64,000 nucleotides of DNA. Source: Bacillus sp. MRMR6 (GTDB lineage Bacteria > Bacillota > Bacilli > Bacillales > Cytobacillaceae). The translations under genes and the position numbers were made by a program. Each line of letters opens with the position of its first letter. Position 1 is the stretch's first letter. The stretch is from NCBI RefSeq assembly GCF_001940785.1, contig NZ_MSLS01000001.1:100738-164737 (forward strand), given 5' to 3'. Shown piece after piece: positions 35,320 to 43,846 of this stretch. The notes under the pieces were generated by a model. That model was not told where the DNA came from. It saw only the letters and a program-made list of their open reading frames with translations, and ran no database searches.

Positions 35320-37425
35320 ATGGATCATTCCAAAGAAAATTCAACTAATAAAATTGAAGTTGAGAGTGTAAACAGTAAAATTCAAAAGATCATTTTTGAT
35401 ATAATTTTTCAACATGTCCAAGACATGGTTTTTGTGATGAAGGTTGAAAAGGGACCTGCTTTTCGCTATATTTTTGCAAATGAAATGGGACTAAAAAAAG
35501 CGAATCTTCCATTAGAAGCAATAGGCAAGCTGATGGAAGATGTTCTTCCTCCTCCATTCGCCTTACACTTGAAAAAGAAATATGAAAAGCTTTTAAAGAA
35601 GAAAGATGTCATCACCTTCGATGATGTTTATTTACATGAAGGAAGAAAAATTTACGGTGAAACAATCCTAACTCCAGTATATAACGAGTGTAAGAAAATT
35701 AGTTACGTTGTTGCAGTAACGAGAGATATCACAGAGTGGTTGGTAGAAAAAAATAAAATTGTAGAGAGTGAGCAAAGATATCGATCAATAGTCGATCATA
35801 ATTTAGATGCAATATTCTCAATCAGTATGGAAGGAAAAATACATGAAGCCAACCCTGCCGCAGCTCTATTGACAGGCTATAGCGAAAAACAAATTGTAAA
35901 CCGCTCTATTTACGATTTGATCAGTGACCAGGATTTAGAAAAGTTTAAATATCAATTGGAGCAGACTTGTTCTGGTTATGCGCTGGAATCACTTGATTGT
36001 AAACTGATACATAGTAAAGGACAATCACTTATTGTCCATCTTAAAACAGTCCCGATTGTCATACATGAAGAAATCAACGGTGTATATGTTATTTGTAAGG
36101 ACTTATCAGAACAGGCAAAGAATATGGATACGATACGATTTATGGCTTTTCACGACCAATTGACAGGCCTCTTAAATAGAAGAGCCTTACTCGAACATCT
36201 AACGGAGCAGATTAACTTCACTACATATAGTTTTAAGGAGTTTGCATTAATCTCAATTGATCTTGATCGGTTTAAACAAATAAATGATTCAATAGGGCAT
36301 TTGGCTGGTGATGAAATTTTAAAGAGAGTAGCCGAACGTCTTGTACAACTTGAAAATGAAGATAGTTACGTATACCGTCAAGGCGGAGATGAATTTTCGA
36401 TTTTGCTTTTAAATATTGACCGCAAGCGTACAGTGTTGTTTGTCCAGAGAATCTTTTCAGCATTTGTTCAATCATTCTATTTTAATTCAAACGAGTATTA
36501 TATTACACCTAGTATTGGAATTAGCATGTACCCGAATGATGGAAAAGATGCTGAGATGCTGATAAAAAATGCAGATGAGGCATTATACAGGGTAAAAGAG
36601 AAAGGAAAAGCTCATTATCAATTTTATCGTTCTGAAATGACTTCTAGGTCTAATAATGTCGTTACGCTTGAAACCCAACTGAGGAAGGCGCTTGATAGAA
36701 ATGAGTTTAAATTACTGTACCAACCACAGGTAAAGCTTAAAGATAAGAAGGTACAAAGTTTTGAAGCATTAATTCGTTGGGAAAGTGAGGAATTCGGAGA
36801 AATTTCTCCAAGTGAATTTATACCGTTGGCAGAGGATACAGGATTAATTATCCCAATTGGAAATTGGGTAATTAATAAAGCGTGTGAACAAATTAGTAAT
36901 TGGAACGCATTTGGTTATGAAAACATCCGTATAGCGGTCAATATATCCGCAAAGCAGTTCCAACAGCATCAACTAGTAGAAATTACTAGGTCAATGATTG
37001 AAAAATACAAAATTAAATCATCTTCACTTGAGTTTGAGATTACTGAAGGTGCAATGCATGACACGAAGGAAACTATCCCAATTCTAAAGGAGTTAAAAAA
37101 GTTAGGAATCACAATTGCTGTTGACGATTTTGGAACAGGCTATTCTTCACTAAACTATTTGAAACAATTCCCCATCGATGTATTAAAAATCGATCAGTCA
37201 TTTATACGAGATATTCTAACTGATAATAAAGCGGCAGCTATTACATCAACGATCATTCACTTGGGCCAAAGCCTCGGAATGGAGGTAATCGCTGAAGGGG
37301 TTGAAACTGTAAATCAAGTTGAGTTCCTTACCAATGAAAATTGTCATAAAATACAGGGATATTACTACTCCAAACCCATTTCAGCCAGTGAAATTGAGAA
37401 AAGATATCTCTGTGAGAAAATCTAA
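35320..37425 (+). CDS. PAS-PAS-GGDEF-EAL c-di-GMP signalling protein
   Basis: 701 residues, soluble. Two PAS-like sensor domains (about 20-140 and 150-260), GGDEF domain (about 275-435) with RQGGDEFSI at 355, and EAL domain (about 450-690) with SFEALIRW at 481, DDFGTGYSSLNYL, KIDQSFIRD and EGVET. The EAL catalytic residues are complete and the GGDEF motif is intact, so either activity is possible. The usual RxxD inhibition site before GGDEF is absent (the stretch is ENEDSYVYRQ), so feedback inhibition is unlikely. Single-gene unit. Confidence 0.92.
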   Translation: MDHSKENSTNKIEVESVNSKIQKIIFDIIFQHVQDMVFVMKVEKGPAFRYIFANEMGLKKANLPLEAIGKLMEDVLPPPFALHLKKKYEKLLKKKDVITFDDVYLHEGRKIYGETILTPVYNECKKISYVVAVTRDITEWLVEKNKIVESEQRYRSIVDHNLDAIFSISMEGKIHEANPAAALLTGYSEKQIVNRSIYDLISDQDLEKFKYQLEQTCSGYALESLDCKLIHSKGQSLIVHLKTVPIVIHEEINGVYVICKDLSEQAKNMDTIRFMAFHDQLTGLLNRRALLEHLTEQINFTTYSFKEFALISIDLDRFKQINDSIGHLAGDEILKRVAERLVQLENEDSYVYRQGGDEFSILLLNIDRKRTVLFVQRIFSAFVQSFYFNSNEYYITPSIGISMYPNDGKDAEMLIKNADEALYRVKEKGKAHYQFYRSEMTSRSNNVVTLETQLRKALDRNEFKLLYQPQVKLKDKKVQSFEALIRWESEEFGEISPSEFIPLAEDTGLIIPIGNWVINKACEQISNWNAFGYENIRIAVNISAKQFQQHQLVEITRSMIEKYKIKSSSLEFEITEGAMHDTKETIPILKELKKLGITIAVDDFGTGYSSLNYLKQFPIDVLKIDQSFIRDILTDNKAAAITSTIIHLGQSLGMEVIAEGVETVNQVEFLTNENCHKIQGYYYSKPISASEIEKRYLCEKI

Positions 37426-37427
37426 AC

Positions 37428-37460
37428 AATCCTTATCAAGATTTCTAGATAAGGATCGTT
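37428..37460. terminator. Bidirectional hairpin between GGDEF-EAL gene and ykuE
   Basis: ATCCTTATC at 37429-37437 pairs with GATAAGGAT at 37448-37456, close to both stop codons. Confidence 0.65.
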
Positions 37461-38338
37461 TATTCTTTTACGGCAGTTTGGAGAGTAAAAACAGTAATTT
37501 CAGGTTTTGCTAAGAACCGAAACGGAAGTCGGGTGGTGCCAATTCCTCTGTTAACATACAAATGTAATGGACTATTCTCGCCAATGGAATAGTACCCTTC
37601 AGGATATTTTTTTGCATAGGGAGGAATAACTAGTGCCCCTAAAAATGGGATTTTCACCTGCCCTCCATGACTATGTCCACTTAATTGCCAATGAATCCCG
37701 TAATGGGAAGCCTCATCGGCAACATCTGGAGCGTGTGAGAGCAAAATTTTAAAATGATCTTCGGGGACTTTTTTCTGTGCCAATTCAAAGTTTGGCCTGC
37801 CTAACATCCGATCATCAATTCCAATTAGCGAGATAGAACTGCCATCTCTTTCTATCTGAATGGACTCGTTTAATAAAACGGTAAAATTCGCTGTTTCCAT
37901 TATGTTTTTATATATATCAGAACCATAACCACCATGGTCATGATTTCCGAATATACAGAATTTTCCTAAGGGAGCCTCAAGTTGCTGTAACATAAGAACA
38001 ACCTGATTAATTCCACCAAATTTATTAGGCTCGTCTAGTAAATCGCCAGTAAAAAATATCATATCAGGTCTCAAGTTATTTATCTTCTGCACCAATTTCT
38101 TGAATTGAATAATATCATAATGAAAACCTAAATGTGTATCACTAAATTGGACAATTCTTAGTTCTTCAAAGCTCTTGGGAATTTGAGGGTGCTCCATAAT
38201 AAATGATTTAATCTCAAGTAGAGCCGGTTCAATACGATTAGCATAATAATAGCCTCCTGAACCTAATCCGAGAACGGTCAGAAGGGAACCGAGAAAGCGT
38301 CTCAAGAAAGTTCTTCGAGTTAATTTTGGCATACTCAT
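37460..38338 (-). CDS. ykuE: Tat-exported metallophosphoesterase (YkuE)
   Basis: 292 residues. N-terminal twin-arginine signal MPKLTRRTFLRRFLGSLLTV followed by a hydrophobic stretch. Calcineurin-like metal motifs: QFSDTHLG, FTGDLLDEP, GNHDHGG, LLSHAPD and LSGHSHGGQ, all five intact, so an active di-metal phosphoesterase is expected. The B. subtilis homologue is known as a Tat substrate acting at the cell wall; this follows by homology. Alternative start at the second Met (MPKL) is possible. Confidence 0.93.
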   Translation of the reverse strand: MSMPKLTRRTFLRRFLGSLLTVLGLGSGGYYYANRIEPALLEIKSFIMEHPQIPKSFEELRIVQFSDTHLGFHYDIIQFKKLVQKINNLRPDMIFFTGDLLDEPNKFGGINQVVLMLQQLEAPLGKFCIFGNHDHGGYGSDIYKNIMETANFTVLLNESIQIERDGSSISLIGIDDRMLGRPNFELAQKKVPEDHFKILLSHAPDVADEASHYGIHWQLSGHSHGGQVKIPFLGALVIPPYAKKYPEGYYSIGENSPLHLYVNRGIGTTRLPFRFLAKPEITVFTLQTAVKE

Positions 38339-38485
38339 CTACCAACCAATCTCCAATATTTTTCTATATTTTAAGGCTGTACTTCGTATTTTCTTTAAAA
38401 AAACTCCATAAAGCAAGTAATACACTAAAACTTTCGAAAAATGTCTTCCTTACTAATTATTCATTCAAACAAGAATTCATACATA

Positions 38486-38510
38486 AAAGCAGCCAACTTG
38501 GCTGCTTTAC
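38486..38510 (-). terminator. Terminator of the C39-like gene
   Basis: AAAGCAGCC at 38486-38494, loop of five, GGCTGCTTT at 38500-38508; on the minus strand it follows the stop. Confidence 0.78.
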
Positions 38511-38519
38511 CCTTATAGG

Positions 38520-39344
38520 TTATTGATAACTAACGGCACGGCTTTCTAACGCCTTCCAAGAGGCGATAAATCTTTCCTTGTTGACAGCTACTTGCTTTTT
38601 ACCTGATAGTGGATCATTTAAATAAACATTTGCCTTGTCATATCCAACTAAAACGACTGCATGCAGATCGAGCGGCGTTTTTATGACTTGGCTTCCATGG
38701 TTCCATTGTTCCCAACGGTCTGGCAGTCGATAATCACCAGTTGTCCATACAACCACTGGAAATCCTTTTGATACATGATCTAATACTGCATCAAAAGGCT
38801 GGTTCGTCAAATTAACGGCTCTTCCGGGGAGTTTTTGATTAATTAGGTCGATCATAGGTTTATCAAAAACTGCATAACCAGCTGTTTTCCCTGTCATATC
38901 CCCAACAAAACCTTCTGCTGGATTCCCCCAGCTTATGATATCTCCAGTATTAGACTTTTTTAGTGGGTCTAGGTCCTTACGGACGGCCTGGTATAGCTCC
39001 ATTTTATTTGTATTTACTCCAGCATAGTTTAACACCATCGCCAGGCTGGTTACTTCACAACCATACCTTAGTTCAGGATTCTGCTTAATGAGTGCCACAT
39101 CTAGCATCATCGATTCCTTTTTGTTTGCCGGAGCAGTAGTATTTTTTACATTCGCCATTGGCTTAGGCGGTAAATTAGTAACCTCCCCCTCGGGAGTTTT
39201 TGGATTAACCTTTTCAGGTGGTGTTGCTGCTTGCTCTTTTTTTAGATTATCTGACTTGGTTGACGGCTTTGTAATTGATGCCGTTTCTGTATTACTGCAT
39301 CCAAACAGAAGAAGGAACATAAGCATAAAGCAAAGTTTTTTCAA
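38520..39344 (-). CDS. Lipoprotein with C39-like peptidase domain
   Basis: About 274 residues. Start TTG 39344 (MKKLCFMLMFLLLFGC) is preferred since GGGGG lies eight bases upstream; the longer frame begins at 39359. Lipobox LLFGC gives an anchored exported protein, followed by a Lys/Pro-rich, Thr-rich spacer of about 60 residues. The C39-like domain has Cys in RYGCEVTSLAMVL, His in LDLHAVVLVGYD and the Asn/Asp of YLNDPLSG. It may cleave peptides or bridges in the wall. Family known for double-glycine peptidases, but without an attached ABC module here. Confidence 0.82.
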   Translation of the reverse strand: MKKLCFMLMFLLLFGCSNTETASITKPSTKSDNLKKEQAATPPEKVNPKTPEGEVTNLPPKPMANVKNTTAPANKKESMMLDVALIKQNPELRYGCEVTSLAMVLNYAGVNTNKMELYQAVRKDLDPLKKSNTGDIISWGNPAEGFVGDMTGKTAGYAVFDKPMIDLINQKLPGRAVNLTNQPFDAVLDHVSKGFPVVVWTTGDYRLPDRWEQWNHGSQVIKTPLDLHAVVLVGYDKANVYLNDPLSGKKQVAVNKERFIASWKALESRAVSYQ

Positions 39345-39514
39345 ACCTTTTGCCCCCAATCATTTGTATGTTAACGAGCCTAGGCATATTAAAATACTCT
39401 GATTTTTTCTGGTTCGGACTTACTACTATCATGCAATTGTTTAATGCACAGTATGATGGTATTCTTTTGGTAATGAACAAGTAAGACACTTCAAGCGTAC
39501 AGTATAGTACGATA

Positions 39515-39523
39515 TGGTATAAT
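39515..39523 (+). promoter_or_regulatory. Extended -10 promoter of ykuI
   Basis: TGGTATAAT (TGnTATAAT form) 30 bases before the ykuI start; no good -35 hexamer. Confidence 0.55.
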
Positions 39524-39552
39524 GAGGAAAATCTTTTCTGGAGGGTACACGA

Positions 39553-40764
39553 ATGGATGCATTGGATATCCTGTCGGATCTTGAAAATGTCATTCCTTTT
39601 TTTCAGCCAATTTTCAGTGCCGATGAACAGAGAGTTATTGCATATGAGGTATTGGGCAGGTATAAGACTGATGACAACATGATAAGTCTGGGTCCCTTTT
39701 TTAAGGACGAGCAGATACCAGAGGAATATAAATTTGAAGTTGATTTATTGTTAGTCAAAAAAGCTCTGGAGAAGGCTTTATGCCTTGATGAAGATGTCGG
39801 TATATATCTAAATCGAGATGCCGATTTACTTATGTATGGGGATGGTGAACCGTTCTTACATGAACTGTTGGCTTTCGAAAAAAAGGGTCTTGAATTAAAG
39901 AGGATTGTACTAGAAATATCTGAAGGAAGCTATAAGGGAGATATGGATCAGCTTGATCATTTATTGCATTATTACCGGACTTATGGGATAAAGGTTGCGA
40001 TCACCAGTATTGATAGTGATACTAATTATTTTGAGCGAATTGGACAGCTAAACCCTGATATTATAAAGATTAACCTCCAAGCTCTAAAATCAAATGCTAC
40101 AGGAACAAACTTCCAGGATGTCCTGTTTTCATTGTCCCTTTTAGCAAGAAAAATTGGTGCTTTTTTGTTGTTTGAAAATATTGAAATGAGTTACCAATTG
40201 CAATTTGCTTGGAAACATGGAGGTAGATATTATCAAGGTTACTATTTGCAGCCACCAGCTGCAGAGTTTATTGAAAGGCAGCTTTTAAAGAACCGATTAA
40301 AAGAAAAATTTCATGATTTTATTTCCTATGAAAAGAGAAAACTGGAAGCCATATACTCAACTGCCGATTTCTTTCAGAATAAAGTTCAAGATCTTGTTGT
40401 AAAGAATAAAAAAGCTAAATACGAAGAGCTATTTACTGCACTTGTAAAAGAAATGAATGATATCGCCTTCAGAATGTATGTTTGCGATGAAGATGGATTC
40501 CAAAAGTCTGCTAATATGATTAAAGGGAATAACGGATGGGTAAGTCAAGCAGAATATATCCAAAAAAATTGGAGCTGGCGTCCATACTTTTTAGAGAATA
40601 TCATAAAAATGAGAAATGAACGGAAAGGAATCTTGTCTGATGTATACAGTGATATCGAAACTGGTGAAACAATCCGCACATTTTCCTTTCCGTTAAATGC
40701 AGAAGAGTATTTGTTTATTGATATCCCATTTCAATACCTGTTTGAACATGAGGGACTGTTATAA
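39553..40764 (+). CDS. ykuI: YkuI: EAL-like domain with C-terminal PAS-like domain
   Basis: 403 residues. EAL-like domain (about 10-250) starts at PFFQPIFSADEQ with GYEVLG-type variant YEVLGRY; C-terminal domain (about 285-400) ends WSWRPYFLENIIKMRNERKG. The Asn (YLNRDA), Glu (LEISEG) and Lys (IIKINLQ) positions of EAL enzymes are present, but the two-aspartate motif is replaced by VAITSIDSD (TS instead of DD). I expect c-di-GMP binding at most, without hydrolysis. The B. subtilis homologue also shows no turnover, from memory. GAGGG upstream. Confidence 0.9.
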   Translation: MDALDILSDLENVIPFFQPIFSADEQRVIAYEVLGRYKTDDNMISLGPFFKDEQIPEEYKFEVDLLLVKKALEKALCLDEDVGIYLNRDADLLMYGDGEPFLHELLAFEKKGLELKRIVLEISEGSYKGDMDQLDHLLHYYRTYGIKVAITSIDSDTNYFERIGQLNPDIIKINLQALKSNATGTNFQDVLFSLSLLARKIGAFLLFENIEMSYQLQFAWKHGGRYYQGYYLQPPAAEFIERQLLKNRLKEKFHDFISYEKRKLEAIYSTADFFQNKVQDLVVKNKKAKYEELFTALVKEMNDIAFRMYVCDEDGFQKSANMIKGNNGWVSQAEYIQKNWSWRPYFLENIIKMRNERKGILSDVYSDIETGETIRTFSFPLNAEEYLFIDIPFQYLFEHEGLL

Positions 40765-40831
40765 AATTTTGAATAGAAAAGTTCATCGAGTGGAATTTTA
40801 ATATAAACTATATTAAGGGAGAAAAAAGCTC

Positions 40832-41068
40832 ATGAACCTTTTTGTAAATGCCCTTTCAATTGTTGTAGTTGGAATTCTTGCGGTTTCGCTTGTCTATACT
40901 TTGTCAGTCGTCAAAAGAAAAAAAACAGTTGAAGGAGAAATAGATTCAGCAATTGAGAAACCAATCCAAAAACATATTTATCTTAAGAATCCCATTTTTT
41001 TGGCATATGTTATTTTCTTTATCATGGTTCTTTTAATTATTGTTTTTGTTGCGGCTAATTTTCTTTGA
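40832..41068 (+). CDS. Small membrane protein, 78 residues
   Basis: Two hydrophobic helices (residues 4-25 and 53-77) joined by a charged loop VKRKKTVEGEIDSAIEKPIQ. AAGGGAG lies at good distance before the ATG. Family not recognised. Followed by a terminator. It sits between ykuI and ykuJ, where it might be co-expressed with ykuI. Confidence 0.7.
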   Translation: MNLFVNALSIVVVGILAVSLVYTLSVVKRKKTVEGEIDSAIEKPIQKHIYLKNPIFLAYVIFFIMVLLIIVFVAANFL

Positions 41069-41069
41069 T

Positions 41070-41096
41070 GGTCTCAGGGATTGAGGCCTTTTTTTA
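41070..41096 (+). terminator. Intrinsic terminator of the 78-residue gene
   Basis: GGTCTCA at 41070-41076 pairs with TGAGGCC at 41082-41088, then eight T's. Confidence 0.8.
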
Positions 41097-41341
41097 TAAT
41101 GATAGAAGGCTAAGTTTGCTTGATATTTATTAAAATGTAGATGGGGAAAAAATAAGGATGAAAAAAAGTTTCCCATTTTCTTCATTTTTACTTGGACAAA
41201 TGGATAGCATTATTTTATTCTTTTAATATTGGCATATTGACTAATCGATACTTTATGGAAATAATCAATAAGGATAGAAATGTGCTAAAAGAGAAACATA
41301 AAAGTAGAAATTTTGCTTGTGTTTGAAAGGAGACGGAGCAT

Positions 41342-41578
41342 ATGTCACAGCTTCAAGGTATATTAACACGATTAAAAAACCTTCAAGAACAGTCTAGTGG
41401 AGGAGAGCCCGCGCAACGTTATTTTGAGGTTAACGGTGAAAGAAAATGTCAGGTAACCTTTCATCCTAAGACGGAGACATTCGAATTAGAAGTGTATAAT
41501 GAGAAGGAAAAGCCGAAGCGTTATCAATTTGATAATGTTGATATGATTACTATTGAAATCTTTGATCTAATTCAGTAA
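41342..41578 (+). CDS. ykuJ: YkuJ family protein
   Basis: 78 residues. MSQLQGILTRLKNLQEQSS then a beta-rich half (RYFEVNGERKCQVTFHP, TFELEVYNEKEK, FDNVDMITIEIFDLI). Matches the uncharacterised YkuJ family (DUF1797). ATG with AAAGGAGACGG upstream. Position as in B. subtilis between ykuI and ykuL. Confidence 0.85.
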   Translation: MSQLQGILTRLKNLQEQSSGGEPAQRYFEVNGERKCQVTFHPKTETFELEVYNEKEKPKRYQFDNVDMITIEIFDLIQ

Positions 41579-41603
41579 GGGACCTTTATGGTTCCTTTTT
41601 TTA
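41577..41603 (+). terminator. Intrinsic terminator of ykuJ
   Basis: AAGGGACC at 41577-41584 pairs with GGTTCCTT at 41590-41597 (one G-T), followed by T's. Confidence 0.78.
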
Positions 41604-41649
41604 GCTAATAGGAAAGATAAAAATATTTCACGAATTTTTATACTTTCCT

Positions 41650-41716
41650 ATTACGCATAAGGGCAACTACGCCTCTGTCTTCGCCCTACGGGCTCGCCAA
41701 TCGGCGAGTTTTCTTT
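41650..41716 (+). repeat. Possible dispersed intergenic repeat with terminal hairpin
   Basis: GC-richer block in AT-rich intergenic DNA: TTACGCATAAGGGCAACTAC, then CGCCCTACGGGC, then CTCGCC-AATC-GGCGAG followed by TTTT. It looks like a mobile or dispersed structured element, but only one copy is in this window. Alternatively it is a terminator-like RNA. Confidence 0.4.
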
Positions 41717-41813
41717 AATTTTCCCTATGTAACGTTCCATAAATTATCCCAGTCCTTTTAAATCTGTGATAGAATAAATATGTGGTAAAACAAACATTGA
41801 GGAGTTTTCGGCG

Positions 41814-42245
41814 ATGATTAATCTTCACAGCGGGGAATTTTTAGAAATTGATATCCGTAAATTAATGATACCCTCTGAGCGTGTTGCACATGTTCAAATA
41901 GGGAATAACTTGGAACATGCCTTATTGGTTTTAACAAAAAGTGGTTACACTGCAATACCAGTCTTGGATCCAAGTTATAAGCTTCATGGTTTAATAAGTA
42001 CACCCATTATGATGGATTCTATATTGGGACTAGAACGGATTGAGTTTGAGCAGCTTGAAAAAAAACGAGTGGAAGAAGTGATGAATAAATCAGTTCCACG
42101 TGTAAAGGTGACAGCCTCTATCAAGGATTGTCTAAAGCTGCTAGTTAATCATCCCTTCCTTTGCGTTGAAACAGAAGACGGTTACTTTGAAGGGATCTTA
42201 CCTCGAAGTACGCTTTTAAACCATTTAAATAAAGCAGTAAACTGA
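41814..42245 (+). CDS. cbpB: CBS-domain c-di-AMP receptor (CbpB/DarB, YkuL)
   Basis: 143 residues with two CBS motifs: RKLMIPSERVAHVQIGNN and VEEVMNKSVPRVKVTAS; the middle part HALLVLTKSGYTAIPVLD is typical. Homologues bind c-di-AMP; in its absence DarB activates the stringent factor Rel. This is from published work on B. subtilis and Listeria. ATG with AGGAG; no operon partner. Together with KtrC at 52748 it is one of two c-di-AMP targets in this window. Confidence 0.9.
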   Translation: MINLHSGEFLEIDIRKLMIPSERVAHVQIGNNLEHALLVLTKSGYTAIPVLDPSYKLHGLISTPIMMDSILGLERIEFEQLEKKRVEEVMNKSVPRVKVTASIKDCLKLLVNHPFLCVETEDGYFEGILPRSTLLNHLNKAVN

Positions 42246-42253
42246 CTATATAA

Positions 42254-42298
42254 AAAAATGAGGTAGAGGCTCCCAATAGGGGGCTGTCTTATTTTTTG
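42254..42298 (+). terminator. Imperfect terminator hairpin of cbpB
   Basis: AAAATGAG with CTTATTTT outside, AGGCTCCC with GGGGGCT inside, loop AATA, then a T run. Confidence 0.68.
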
Positions 42299-42308
42299 AG
42301 GAAAATGG

Positions 42309-43832
42309 GTGTTGGCTGTGAGTTTCCCGTCAGGAGGTTTAAAAAGGAGAGAAACGAAAAAGCCGCTAGTTTTAGCAGCAATCATGCTGGCTATGTTTAT
42401 GGGAGCAATTGAAGCAACTATTGTATCCACTGCAATGCCTGCAATTGTAGCAGATTTAGGTGGATTTACACTTTATAGCTGGGTTTTTTCGGCATACCTG
42501 TTGATGAATTCGATCACTGTCTTAATTTATGGCAAGTTATCTGACTTATACGGAAGAAAGCCAATTCTCTCCTTTGGAATCATTATTTTTTTAATTGGTT
42601 CTATTCTTTGTGGTTTAGCTACCTCGATGGAAATGCTCATTATTTTTCGATTCATTCAGGGGTTTGGTGCTGGTGCGGTTACATCTATCGCTACCACCAT
42701 TGTTGGAGATATTTATTCTCCTGAGGAAAGAGCAAAAATACAAGGGTACTTATCAAGTGTCTGGGGAATATCTGCTGTTACAGGCCCAGCAATAGGAGGC
42801 TTACTAGTCCAGTATGTGAGCTGGAATTATGTCTTTTGGGTCAATATTCCCTTGGGTATATTGTCGCTAGTTGGACTTTGGCTATATTTACATGAAGATG
42901 TTAAAAAGAAAAAACATGATATTGATTACATAGGAGCTATTCTTCTGACTATTTCAATTTCCACTTTGATATTTGTGCTAGTTGAAGGTGGCGGAAGATG
43001 GTCTTGGGGATCTTGGCAGGTCTTATCTCTCTTCGGTGTATTTGCTCTTACTATAACTGGGTTTGTTTTTCAAGAAGGACGAGCGAAGGAGCCTTTGATG
43101 CCATTTGCTATCTGGAAGGAAAAATCTATTTTTGTCGCAAATATCACTTCCTTAACAACCGGAATCATGTTGATTGGTATTTCTAGCTTCTTGCCTGCCT
43201 TTGTTCAGGGCGTGATGGAACAGCCGCCTATTATAGCAGGCTTTACGTTAACGGCCATGTCTATAGGATGGCCAATTGCCTCCATACTCTCTGGAAAAAT
43301 GTTGTTAAAGATTGGATACCGAATAACATCTCTCTTTGGCGGAGCAGCATTGATTATGGGCAGTCTTATTTTTGTAACCATGTCGTCCTCATCAGGGCCC
43401 ATATACGCGGCAGCCGGTTCCTTTATAATTGGTATTGGGATGGGACTTACCTCTACTGCCTTTATTGTTTCGATTCAAAGCACCGTAGGGTGGGAGCAAA
43501 GAGGGATTGCTACAGCAGCTAATATGTTTATGCGTAACCTTGGGAACACAATCGGAGCGGCCTTATTAGGCGGTATCCTAAATAATCGTCTAGCTATTTA
43601 TTTATCCGAAAATCAACATAAGACCACAGCAACGTTAACCATTGATTCCACGAATCAGCTATTAAAAGAGGGTGAACGTTCAAGACTTCCAGAACCTGTC
43701 CGTACAGTCCTCCAGGATGGATTAACGGTCTCGCTCCATTGGGTATATTATGTTGTACTCACCTTTGCACTTGTCAGTATGATATTTATATTGTTTATCC
43801 CTAAAAAAGAAAAAAGCACGTCAATTGAATAG
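42309..43832 (+). CDS. DHA2-family (14-TM) multidrug MFS transporter
   Basis: 507 residues. N-terminal FMGAIEATIVSTAMPAIVAD and motif C-like GWGISAVTGPAIGGLL; GKLSDLYGRKPIL is the MFS motif A; 14 hydrophobic segments. A drug:H+ antiporter of the EmrB/QacA type is likely. GTG start with GAGGAAAA upstream. B. subtilis has no such gene between ykuL and ccpC, so this looks like an inserted gene. It is followed by ccpC after 14 bases, so both may be on one transcript. Confidence 0.87.
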   Translation: MLAVSFPSGGLKRRETKKPLVLAAIMLAMFMGAIEATIVSTAMPAIVADLGGFTLYSWVFSAYLLMNSITVLIYGKLSDLYGRKPILSFGIIIFLIGSILCGLATSMEMLIIFRFIQGFGAGAVTSIATTIVGDIYSPEERAKIQGYLSSVWGISAVTGPAIGGLLVQYVSWNYVFWVNIPLGILSLVGLWLYLHEDVKKKKHDIDYIGAILLTISISTLIFVLVEGGGRWSWGSWQVLSLFGVFALTITGFVFQEGRAKEPLMPFAIWKEKSIFVANITSLTTGIMLIGISSFLPAFVQGVMEQPPIIAGFTLTAMSIGWPIASILSGKMLLKIGYRITSLFGGAALIMGSLIFVTMSSSSGPIYAAAGSFIIGIGMGLTSTAFIVSIQSTVGWEQRGIATAANMFMRNLGNTIGAALLGGILNNRLAIYLSENQHKTTATLTIDSTNQLLKEGERSRLPEPVRTVLQDGLTVSLHWVYYVVLTFALVSMIFILFIPKKEKSTSIE

Positions 43833-43846
43833 AGGGGGATGTACAA

